A stretch of 64,000 bases of DNA from Paenarthrobacter ureafaciens (GTDB lineage Bacteria; Actinomycetota; Actinomycetes; Actinomycetales; Micrococcaceae). Shown piece after piece: positions 44,956-52,608 of this stretch; the stretch's first letter is position 1; each line of letters begins with the position of its first letter. The DNA lies in assembly GCF_004028095.1 (NCBI RefSeq), contig NZ_SBHM01000007.1, positions 744,001-808,000 on the forward strand. Reading direction: 5' to 3'. Both the position numbers and the translations under genes were made by a program. The notes beneath the pieces were generated by a model. It searched no databases. It was not told where the DNA came from and saw only the letters and a program-made list of their open reading frames with translations.

Positions 44956-46118
44956 ACACCACGGAATCGGCCCTGGGCCGCTTGGGAGAACTGGCCATCG
45001 AAGTGCCGTCCTGGGCCTACGGAAATTCGGGGACCCGGTTCAAGGTCTTCGGCACCCCGGGGACCCCGCGCACGGTCCAGGAGAAGATCGCGGACGCGGC
45101 GAAGGTCCACGAACTGACGGGCCTGGCGCCCACTGTTGCGCTGCACATCCCGTGGGACAAGGTGGACGATTACTCCGCTCTGCGTTCGTATGCAGAGGAC
45201 CTGGGGATTGGCCTGGGCACCATCAACTCCAACACGTTCCAGGATGACGAGTACAAGTTCGGCTCCCTGACCTCGTCCAACGAGGCCGTACGCCGCAGGG
45301 CCATCGAGCACCACTTGGAGTGCATCCAGATCATGCACGCCACCGGGTCAAAGGATCTGAAGATCTGGCTGGCCGATGGCACCAACTACCCTGGCCAGGA
45401 CGACATGCGGGGCCGTCAGGACCGCTTGGCCGACTCGCTTCAGGAAATCTACGCCGCCCTGGGTGATGAGCAGCGCCTGGTGTTGGAGTACAAGTTCTTC
45501 GAACCGGCTTTCTACCACACCGATGTTCCGGACTGGGGTACCTCGTACGCGCAGACCCTGGCCCTGGGTGAGAAGGCGTTCGTGTGCCTGGACACCGGCC
45601 ACCACGCCCCGGGGACCAACATCGAGTTCATCGTGATGCAGCTCCTGCGCCTGGGCAAGCTGGGCTCGTTCGACTTCAACTCCCGCTTCTACGCCGATGA
45701 CGATCTCATTGTGGGCGCGGCTGATCCGTTCCAGCTCTTCCGCATCATGCACGAGGTCATCCGTGGCGGCGGCTTCGGGAAGGATTCCGGTGTCGCGTTG
45801 ATGCTGGACCAGTGCCACAACCTGGAAGAGAAGATCCCGGGCCAGATCCGCTCGGTGCTCAACGTGCAGGAAATGACTGCCCGCGCCCTGCTGGTGGACA
45901 CCGCAGCGCTGAACGAGGCGCAGCGTGCCGGGGATGTCCTGGCAGCCAACAGCATCTTCAACGATGCCTTCTACACCGATGTCCGTCAGGCCCTTGCCGA
46001 GTGGCGTGAATCCCGCGGCCTGCCCGCCGACCCGATCGCTGCCTACAAGGCCAGCGGCTACCAGAAGAAGATCAACGAGGACCGCGCAGGCGGCCAGCAA
46101 GCCGGATGGGGCGCATAA
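44952..46118 (+). CDS. rhaI: L-rhamnose isomerase, RhaI type
   Basis: 388-aa TIM-barrel isomerase of the Pseudomonas-type RhaI group, converting L-rhamnose to L-rhamnulose. Seen: VPSWAYGNSGTRFKVFGTPG, KIWLADGTNYPGQDD, VLEYKFFEPAFYHTDVPDWG (metal-binding Glu), CLDTGHHAPGTNIE, and FDFNSRFYADDDL. It starts inside the rhaM stop codon and is followed 6 bp later by the aldolase-dehydrogenase gene. Confidence 0.95.
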   Translation: MNTTESALGRLGELAIEVPSWAYGNSGTRFKVFGTPGTPRTVQEKIADAAKVHELTGLAPTVALHIPWDKVDDYSALRSYAEDLGIGLGTINSNTFQDDEYKFGSLTSSNEAVRRRAIEHHLECIQIMHATGSKDLKIWLADGTNYPGQDDMRGRQDRLADSLQEIYAALGDEQRLVLEYKFFEPAFYHTDVPDWGTSYAQTLALGEKAFVCLDTGHHAPGTNIEFIVMQLLRLGKLGSFDFNSRFYADDDLIVGAADPFQLFRIMHEVIRGGGFGKDSGVALMLDQCHNLEEKIPGQIRSVLNVQEMTARALLVDTAALNEAQRAGDVLAANSIFNDAFYTDVRQALAEWRESRGLPADPIAAYKASGYQKKINEDRAGGQQAGWGA

Positions 46119-46124
46119 GTAGCC

Positions 46125-48212
46125 ATGAACAAGACTGTTGAAGACCTGATCACCCGTTCCAACCGCCTCGGCGCGGACAAGCGGAACACCAACTTCGCCG
46201 GCGGCAACACCTCGGCCAAGGGTTTCGAGAAGGACCCCGTGACCGGCCAGGACGTTGAACTCCTCTGGGTTAAGGGCTCCGGCGGCGACCTGGGCACCCT
46301 GAAGGCCGAAAACCTCGCAGTACTTCGGCTCGACCGGCTCCAGGCGCTCAAGTCCGTTTACCCCGGCGTCGAGCGTGAAGACGAGATGGTGGCCGCGTTC
46401 GATTACTGCCTGCACGGCAAGGGCGGCGCAGCACCGTCGATCGATACCGCCATGCACGGCCTCGTGGACGCAGCCCACGTTGACCACCTGCATCCGGACT
46501 CGGGCATCGCCATTGCGACGGCGGTGGACGGTGAAGCGCTGACGTCGAAGATCTTCGGCGACAAGGTGGTGTGGGTTCCCTGGCGCCGACCCGGCTTCCA
46601 GCTCGGTTTGGACATCGCCGCGATCAAGGAAGCCAACCCGCAGGCCGTCGGCACCATCCTGGGCGGCCACGGCATCACCGCCTGGGGCGCCACCAGCGAA
46701 GAAGCCGAAGCGAACTCCCTCTGGATCATCGACCGGGCCGAGAAGTACATCGCAGAGAACGGCAAAGCCGAGCCATTCGGCCCCGCCCTCCCCGGCTACG
46801 GCGCCCTGCCGGAGAAGGAGCGCCGCGCCAAGGCGGCGGCCCTGGCCCCCGTGATCCGCGGCCTGGCCTCCACGGACAAACCGCAGCTGGGGCACTTCAG
46901 CGATGACGCCGTCGTGCTTGACTTCCTCGCCTCCACCGAGCATCCACGCCTCGGCGAACTCGGCACGTCCTGCCCGGACCACTTCCTCCGGACCAAGGTC
47001 AAGCCCCTCATCCTGGACCTGCCCGCGGACGCGTCCATCGAAGAGTCCGTGGCCCGCCTGAAGGAACTGCACGCTGAATACCGCGAGGATTACCAGGCGT
47101 ACTACGACCGGCACGCCGTCCCCAGCCGCTCCCTAACCTCGCAAGCTCGGCCAGGGGACCCGGCGGCCGTGGGCCCAGCCTCACCCCCAATGCGCGGCGC
47201 GGACCCGGCGATCGTGCTCATCCCCGGGGTGGGTATGTTCTCCTTCGGTAAGGACAAGCAGACCGCCCGCGTGGCCGGGGAGTTCTATCTCAACGCCATC
47301 AACGTCATGCGCGGCGCCGAGGCGATCTCCAGCTACGCCCCGATCGAGGAATCCGAGAAGTTCCGCATCGAGTACTGGGCACTGGAGGAAGCCAAGCTCG
47401 CCCGGATGCCCAAGCCCAAGTCCCACGCGACCCGCATCGCACTGGTCACCGGCGCGGCTTCCGGCATCGGGAAGGCGATCGCCACCCGATTGGCGTCCGA
47501 CGGCGCGTGCGTAGTGATTGCCGACCTGAACCTTGAGAACGCCCAAGCCGTCGCCGAGGAACTGGGCGGTCCCGACGTCGCCATCGGCGTCCAGGCCGAC
47601 GTGACCAACGAAGCCCAGATCAACGCCGCCATCGCCGAAGCCGTGCTCGCCTTCGGTGGCCTGGACCTGGTGGTCAACAACGCCGGCCTGTCCATTTCCA
47701 AGCCGCTGCTCGAAACCACCGAGAAGGACTGGGACCTGCAGCACAACGTCATGGCCAAGGGATCGTTCCTCGTCTCCAAGGCCGCAGCGAAGGTCATGAT
47801 TGACCAGGGCCTGGGCGGAGACATCATCTACATCTCCTCCAAGAACTCCGTGTTCGCCGGACCCAACAACATCGCCTACTCCGCCACCAAAGCCGACCAA
47901 GCCCACCAGGTCCGGCTCCTCGCTGCAGAGCTGGGCGACCACGGCATCCGCGTCAACGGCATCAACCCCGACGGCGTGGTCCGCGGCTCCGGCATCTTCG
48001 CCGGCGGCTGGGGCGCCAAACGCGCAGCGGTCTACGGCGTGGACGAGGAAAAGCTGGGCGAGTACTACGCCCAGCGCACCCTCCTCAAGCGCGAAGTCCT
48101 CCCCGAACACGTGGCCAACGCCGCAGCCGTGCTCACCAGCAACGAACTCTCCCACACCACCGGCCTGCACATCCCCGTGGACGCCGGCGTCGCAGCAGCG
48201 TTCCTCCGATGA
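46125..48212 (+). CDS. rhaEW: Bifunctional rhamnulose-1-phosphate aldolase / lactaldehyde dehydrogenase
   Basis: 695-aa fusion of the RhaEW (YuxG) type. Residues 1 to about 410 form a class II aldolase domain (GGNTSAKGF, zinc ligands in VDHLHPDSGIAIAT and GGHGITAWG) that cleaves L-rhamnulose-1-phosphate to dihydroxyacetone phosphate and L-lactaldehyde. From about residue 430 a short-chain dehydrogenase follows (LVTGAASGIGKAIATRL, NNAGLS, YSATKADQ with the catalytic Tyr and Lys), which oxidises lactaldehyde to lactate. The two domains channel the toxic aldehyde. Its stop overlaps the rhaB start. Confidence 0.95.
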   Translation: MNKTVEDLITRSNRLGADKRNTNFAGGNTSAKGFEKDPVTGQDVELLWVKGSGGDLGTLKAENLAVLRLDRLQALKSVYPGVEREDEMVAAFDYCLHGKGGAAPSIDTAMHGLVDAAHVDHLHPDSGIAIATAVDGEALTSKIFGDKVVWVPWRRPGFQLGLDIAAIKEANPQAVGTILGGHGITAWGATSEEAEANSLWIIDRAEKYIAENGKAEPFGPALPGYGALPEKERRAKAAALAPVIRGLASTDKPQLGHFSDDAVVLDFLASTEHPRLGELGTSCPDHFLRTKVKPLILDLPADASIEESVARLKELHAEYREDYQAYYDRHAVPSRSLTSQARPGDPAAVGPASPPMRGADPAIVLIPGVGMFSFGKDKQTARVAGEFYLNAINVMRGAEAISSYAPIEESEKFRIEYWALEEAKLARMPKPKSHATRIALVTGAASGIGKAIATRLASDGACVVIADLNLENAQAVAEELGGPDVAIGVQADVTNEAQINAAIAEAVLAFGGLDLVVNNAGLSISKPLLETTEKDWDLQHNVMAKGSFLVSKAAAKVMIDQGLGGDIIYISSKNSVFAGPNNIAYSATKADQAHQVRLLAAELGDHGIRVNGINPDGVVRGSGIFAGGWGAKRAAVYGVDEEKLGEYYAQRTLLKREVLPEHVANAAAVLTSNELSHTTGLHIPVDAGVAAAFLR

Positions 48213-49717
48213 GCACTGCATTTGGCGATATCGACGGCGGGCGGCCCACCTCCGGTGTGTTCGCCGCCGTCGATATCGGCGCGTCCTCCGGCCGCGTCAT
48301 GCTGGGCCGCGTCTGCCCCTCCACAGGCGCGACGCTGGAGACCGTGCACCGTTTCCCCAACGGAGTGGTGGAGCTCGACGGCGGACTCCGCTGGGATTTC
48401 GACGCCCTCTTCGCGGAGGTACTTGCAGGCCTCCGCGCGGCCGCGACTGTGGCAGCCGGAAACGGCGAGCGGATCCAAAGCATCGGAATCGACACCTGGG
48501 CCGTGGACTACGGGCTGGTGGACGCTTCCGGGAAACTGATCGCCCCACCGTACAGCTACCGGGACGAGCGAAGCCGGTCTGCCGTGGCGCGCGTGCACGC
48601 GCTCATTCCACCGGAGCAGCAGTACGCCACCACTGGCCTGCAGTTCCTGCAGTTCAACACCATCTACCAACTGGCTGCAGAGCCCTCCCTCGACGGTGTG
48701 CAGGCACTGCTCATCCCGGACCTGATCGCTTTCCTGCTGACCGGGCAGCGTCGGACCGAGGCAACGAATGCCTCCACCACCGGGATGTTTGATGCGGTGA
48801 CGGAGGAATGGGCCACGGAATTCCTGGATGTACTGGGGCTTCCGCGGGACATCTTCCCGCCACTGATCCAGCCGGGCGAATCTTACGGAACCCTGCGGCC
48901 GGACATCGCCTCACAGCTGGGCATGCCTTCCGGTACCCCCGTGGTTGCCGTGGGCTCGCATGACACCGCCTCGGCTGTTGCCGCAGTCCCTGTCGAGCAG
49001 GAAGAGTTCGCCTATATCTCCTCCGGAACGTGGTCCCTGGTGGGCCTGGAGCTGAAGCACCCCGTGCTCTCAGAAGAAAGCCGGGCCGCGAACTTCACCA
49101 ACGAACGCGGAGTCGACGGCACCACCAGGTACCTGCGCAACGTGGGCGGGCTGTGGCTACTAAGCGAGTGCCAGCGCACCTGGGCAGCCCAGGGATTCAC
49201 CCAATCACTCCCCGCACTGCTGGACGCGGCTGCCGCCCTGCCTCCTGGCGGACCGCAGATCAATGCCGAAGACCCCGCTTTCACCGCACCGGACAACATG
49301 CCAGAACGCATCCGCTCAGCCGTGCGGCACAACGGTGACGTGCTCCCCGACCGTCCGGCCTCCGTCGTGCGTTGCATCATGGACAGCCTCGCCGCGGGAT
49401 ACGCCCGGACCCTCAACGACGCCGAACGCCTCACAGGCCGTACCGCCGGCGTGGTGCACGTGGTGGGTGGCGGATCGCAAAACAGGCTGCTCTGCCAACT
49501 GACAGCGAATGCCACGGGCAGGCCGGTGGTCGCCGGGCCGGTTGAGGCCACGGCCCTGGGCAACGTGCTGGTCCAAGCCCGCGCCGCCGGCGTGGTGATC
49601 GGCGGGTTGACGGAATTGCGGGCGCTTGTTGCGTCAGGGACGGAACTGGTGAGGTACGAGCCCGTGGAGGCCCGGATCGTTCAGAGTTCCTCACGTTCCA
49701 GCACAGGCCCGCACTGA
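48209..49717 (+). CDS. rhaB: Rhamnulokinase
   Basis: 502-aa FGGY kinase that phosphorylates L-rhamnulose at O1. Motifs: FAAVDIGASSGRVMLGRV, GIDTWAVDYGLVD, PPYSYRDERS (typical of RhaB), LQFLQFNTIYQL, SHDTASAVAAVP, SSGTWSLVGLEL and HVVGGGSQNRLLCQLTANAT. The ATGA overlap with the aldolase gene closes the four-gene rhamnose operon. The gene ends 32 bp before a small toxin-antitoxin-like module of different base composition. Confidence 0.95.
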   Translation: MSTAFGDIDGGRPTSGVFAAVDIGASSGRVMLGRVCPSTGATLETVHRFPNGVVELDGGLRWDFDALFAEVLAGLRAAATVAAGNGERIQSIGIDTWAVDYGLVDASGKLIAPPYSYRDERSRSAVARVHALIPPEQQYATTGLQFLQFNTIYQLAAEPSLDGVQALLIPDLIAFLLTGQRRTEATNASTTGMFDAVTEEWATEFLDVLGLPRDIFPPLIQPGESYGTLRPDIASQLGMPSGTPVVAVGSHDTASAVAAVPVEQEEFAYISSGTWSLVGLELKHPVLSEESRAANFTNERGVDGTTRYLRNVGGLWLLSECQRTWAAQGFTQSLPALLDAAAALPPGGPQINAEDPAFTAPDNMPERIRSAVRHNGDVLPDRPASVVRCIMDSLAAGYARTLNDAERLTGRTAGVVHVVGGGSQNRLLCQLTANATGRPVVAGPVEATALGNVLVQARAAGVVIGGLTELRALVASGTELVRYEPVEARIVQSSSRSSTGPH

Positions 49718-49749
49718 AGAATGTAACCGAAAGGTGTCATAATGAAGTC

Positions 49750-50328
49750 ATGGACATGAGTGTTGAGTCTATTGGCCATGCAATTCGCGAGCGACGAAAG
49801 GCTTACGGCTACACCCAACAGGATTTGGCTGACGCAATCGGCACTTCCCGTAAGTTTGTGGTCGATCTGGAGGGGGGCAAGGGTGGGGCATCTTTTGGCC
49901 TGGTCCTGAAGACCATGAAAATCCTTGGCCTGAGCATAACCTTGGACGACAACCGTGCCCACGAATTCGCCGAAGACTTTACAAAGACAATTAATGAGGG
50001 CGACTTTCACTATGCCATTCGCTTGCTGGGTGAATACGCTGCTTCCTCACTCTCAGCCGGACGAGCGCTCATGCCAAATGCACCCTCCTTCGCGGACGAT
50101 GCCTACTGCACCGCACTTGGCGCAGTCACTCGGTGGGTAGCAGCTAAGACCGGCACCCCAGCGCCCAAATGGGCGAAGAACGCCAAGGCGGCAACGCAAC
50201 CCGTGTTCCTGGCCGAGAAGCTCCATCCGGTCAGCGAACGAATGAAGGAGCTCATTCGTCGTGAAACTCCGTATGAGATCGCTGCAATGAACGTATGGAT
50301 CCGCGAGCGGGACTTGGCGACGGTGTGA
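49750..50328 (+). CDS. XRE-family HTH protein, probable antitoxin
   Basis: 192 aa. An N-terminal HipB/y4mF-like helix-turn-helix (IRERRKAYGYTQQDLADAIGTSRKFVVDLEGGKGG, residues 12-46) is followed by a C-terminal region without a known enzyme motif, ending RETPYEIAAMNVWIRERDL, a type of tail seen on XRE proteins paired with nucleotidyltransferase partners. ATGs at 49750 and 49756 are both possible starts. The next gene begins in its stop (GTGA). Composition is more AT-rich than the rhamnose genes. The role as antitoxin and autorepressor is inferred from layout and domain pairing. Confidence 0.75.
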   Translation: MDMSVESIGHAIRERRKAYGYTQQDLADAIGTSRKFVVDLEGGKGGASFGLVLKTMKILGLSITLDDNRAHEFAEDFTKTINEGDFHYAIRLLGEYAASSLSAGRALMPNAPSFADDAYCTALGAVTRWVAAKTGTPAPKWAKNAKAATQPVFLAEKLHPVSERMKELIRRETPYEIAAMNVWIRERDLATV

Positions 50329-50891
50329 GTGCATTGAGTGAGTTTCGACGTTCAGACGTGGTTAGGTTGCTCCAGGAGCTAGAGGCTCGCCTCGCATCCC
50401 GTGGCGTCTCGTTGGACATCCAAATCATTGGCGGGGCCGCGCTCCTACTCCACGGTCTTCTTGATCGCGCAACCACCGACGTCGATGCCCAATACACCCC
50501 CAGCGGTGTGGTGGATGCAGTAGCTGCAGACATGTCCCAAGAGTACGGGTTGCCCCCAAAGTGGTTGAACAACCGCGCAGCAGCGTTCCTCCCTGACGAC
50601 GCCCAATGGATTGTTGGTCCGAAAGGAACCTCTTCGGCGGTGAGACTCGCCGACTTGCCCACCCTGGCTGCAATGAAGATAGCGGCGGAGCGAGCCAAGG
50701 ACATCGAGGACCTTGGGCATTTGGTGTTGGCCATGGGCATTGATGATGCTGCCGAATTGGTGCAACTGGCTTTTCAAAAGTATGGCGAGCATTCAGTGAC
50801 ACTGAGCGCCCCCACTGAAAATTACGAAATTGTCGCCGAAGAGGCAATTGCCGCCGCCCGGGCCCTGCGCCGACCACCCATTTCCCCGTAA
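50325..50891 (+). CDS. Nucleotidyltransferase-fold protein (DUF6036-like), probable toxin
   Basis: 188 aa. It carries a minimal nucleotidyltransferase core: IQIIGGAALLLHG with Gly36-Gly37, and RATTDVDAQY with Asp52 and Asp54 as the metal-binding DxD pair; further on, VRLADLPTLAAMKIAAERAKDIEDLGHL resembles the DUF6036/AbiEii-type helical part. Such proteins can act as toxins that modify tRNA or other targets. The GTG at 50325 lies in the stop codon of the upstream HTH gene, the usual antitoxin-first layout. The open frame to 50295 is upstream read-through. Target unknown. Confidence 0.72.
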   Translation: MSALSEFRRSDVVRLLQELEARLASRGVSLDIQIIGGAALLLHGLLDRATTDVDAQYTPSGVVDAVAADMSQEYGLPPKWLNNRAAAFLPDDAQWIVGPKGTSSAVRLADLPTLAAMKIAAERAKDIEDLGHLVLAMGIDDAAELVQLAFQKYGEHSVTLSAPTENYEIVAEEAIAAARALRRPPISP

Positions 50892-50995
50892 TTCATGCCG
50901 CCCAGCGGTTCATGCACCGCGAGCGCAGATCACTGACCTCGAACGTCTCCTACGTCACAGCGGCCGTGAAGCCCCCGCGCTAAACTGAACGCATT

Positions 50996-51427
50996 ATGAT
51001 CCGCACAATGTTCAAGTCCAAGATTCACCGTGCCACGGTGACCCACGCCGATCTCCACTACGTCGGGTCGGTCACCGTCGATCTGGATCTCCTGGACGCC
51101 GCCGACATTCTTCCCGGCGAACTCGTGTCCATCGTGGATATCACCAACGGTGCCCGCCTGGAGACGTACACCATCGCCGGCGAGCGCGGATCAGGGGTCA
51201 TCGGCATCAACGGTGCCGCAGCCCATCAGGTCCATGTGGGCGACCTCGTCATCCTCATCACTTATGCGGAGATGACTACTGAAGAAGCCAGGTCCTACGA
51301 GCCCAAGGTGGTTCACGTGGGGAAGGAAAACCAGATCCTGCAGCTCGGCAACGATCCCGCCGAGGCCCACACACCCGGACTGATGCGGCCCCCGCATGCC
51401 TTGAACAACGCGGCTCACCTTAGCTGA
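50996..51427 (+). CDS. panD: Aspartate 1-decarboxylase precursor
   Basis: 143-aa pyruvoyl-dependent enzyme that makes beta-alanine for pantothenate and CoA. The precursor cleaves itself between Gly24 and Ser25 in HYVGSVTVD; the Ser becomes the pyruvoyl group. [16 protein letters not shown] at the start, the conserved [11 protein letters not shown] and [14 protein letters not shown] are all present. The C-terminus is about 15 residues longer than in E. coli, as in other actinobacteria. Single gene with a strong hairpin 20 bp after the stop. Confidence 0.96.
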   Translation: MIRTMFKSKIHRATVTHADLHYVGSVTVDLDLLDAADILPGELVSIVDITNGARLETYTIAGERGSGVIGINGAAAHQVHVGDLVILITYAEMTTEEARSYEPKVVHVGKENQILQLGNDPAEAHTPGLMRPPHALNNAAHLS

Positions 51428-51447
51428 ACCAGCCACAAACCAAACCT

Positions 51448-51480
51448 CGACGGCGGCACTCACCCTGAGTGCCGCCGTCG
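51448..51480 (+). terminator. Hairpin downstream of panD
   Basis: CGACGGCGGCACTCA and TGAGTGCCGCCGTCG form a perfect 15-bp stem with a CCC loop, 20 bp after the panD stop. No T-run, but the stability makes termination likely. Confidence 0.7.
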
Positions 51481-51613
51481 GCGTCTGCGCGCGTGAGTGG
51501 GCCCTCGAGTGCGTGCGTCCGGATAACGGACCTCAGCACTGAAAACGCTTACTCGTGAATAAATCTGATTAGGCTGAAGGCGTGATCCACATTTACGCAG
51601 CCTGTCCCCTGCC

Positions 51614-52540
51614 ATGATCGGAGTCTTGTCCGGGTTCTTCGTGGTGTGGGCCATCATCCTGGTGGGAATGTTCGTGGGGCGCCGAAACATCCTCGGTGAC
51701 AACGCGAGATCCGTGCTCAGTTCGCTGACGTTCTTCGTCGCCAGCCCTGCCTTGCTGTTCGAAACGTTGAGCAAAGCCAAGCTTCACGAGGTCTTCGCCG
51801 CGCCGCTGCTGGTGACGGCAGTGGGAGCGACCATCACGGGTCTCTTGTTTTTCCTGATTGCGAAGTTCTGGCTGAAGCGCAGCCTTCCTGAATCGCTCAT
51901 GTCCTCGATGAGTTCGTCTTTGGCCAACTCGGCCAACCTTGGCATTCCCATCGCCGTGTTTGTCCTGGGCGACGCCAGCTACGTGGCGCCGTTGCTCATC
52001 TTCCAACTGGCATTTTTCACGCCCATGTATTTGATGGCGTTGGATGCGAGCACCAGCAACCATCGCACCACTCCCCTGCGGTTCGTCCTGATGATCGTCA
52101 GGAATCCGATGATCGTGGGATCCGCATTGGGCCTTGTGGTGGCTGGTACCGGCTTTCAAGTCCCCCAACTGATCCTCGAGGCGATCCACTTGATTGGCGG
52201 GGCGGCGATTCCGGCCATGTTGATGGCTTTCGGTATGAGCCTGAACGGTTCCAAGCCGCTGCAAAACTCCGGGGGCCGGCGCTTGGACACCCTGCTGGCC
52301 AGTGCGTTCAAGCTGCTGGTGCATCCCCTGATCGCGTATGTGTTTGCCCGCTTCGCCTTGAACATGGACGGGCACGCGCTGTTCGCGGTGGTGGTGACCT
52401 CTGCCCTGCCGACAGCACAGAACGTGTTCGTTGCCGCCAACCGATACCAAGCGGGCATCACGGTAGCGAAGGACACCGTCCTGCTCACAACCATCGTGGC
52501 TGTCCCCGCGATGATCGCAGTGGCGTTGTTGCTCGCCTAG
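51614..52540 (+). CDS. AEC family transporter (auxin efflux carrier-like)
   Basis: 308-aa membrane protein with ten hydrophobic helices of the AEC/malate-permease group. Family segments: FVASPALLFETLSKA, SSLANSANLGIPIAVFVLGD (the unwound helix with Asn-Pro), RNPMIVGSALGL, and LPTAQNVFVAANRY in the second repeat. Bacterial members move dicarboxylates or related acids; the substrate here is unknown. It is convergent with the GH15 gene across a 66-bp palindrome. Confidence 0.87.
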   Translation: MIGVLSGFFVVWAIILVGMFVGRRNILGDNARSVLSSLTFFVASPALLFETLSKAKLHEVFAAPLLVTAVGATITGLLFFLIAKFWLKRSLPESLMSSMSSSLANSANLGIPIAVFVLGDASYVAPLLIFQLAFFTPMYLMALDASTSNHRTTPLRFVLMIVRNPMIVGSALGLVVAGTGFQVPQLILEAIHLIGGAAIPAMLMAFGMSLNGSKPLQNSGGRRLDTLLASAFKLLVHPLIAYVFARFALNMDGHALFAVVVTSALPTAQNVFVAANRYQAGITVAKDTVLLTTIVAVPAMIAVALLLA

Positions 52541-52542
52541 TC

Positions 52543-52608
52543 CCCAACTGGATCGCAATTGTGCGCGTTTAGCGGCGTGTAAACGCGCACAACTGCGACC
52601 TGGATGGG
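52543..52608. repeat. 66-bp palindromic element, copy C
   Basis: 29-bp arms with five mismatches around the loop GCGGCGTG; the core TTGTGCGCGTTTA is intact. It fills the space between the AEC stop (ends 52540) and the GH15 stop (52609) almost exactly. Confidence 0.85.
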
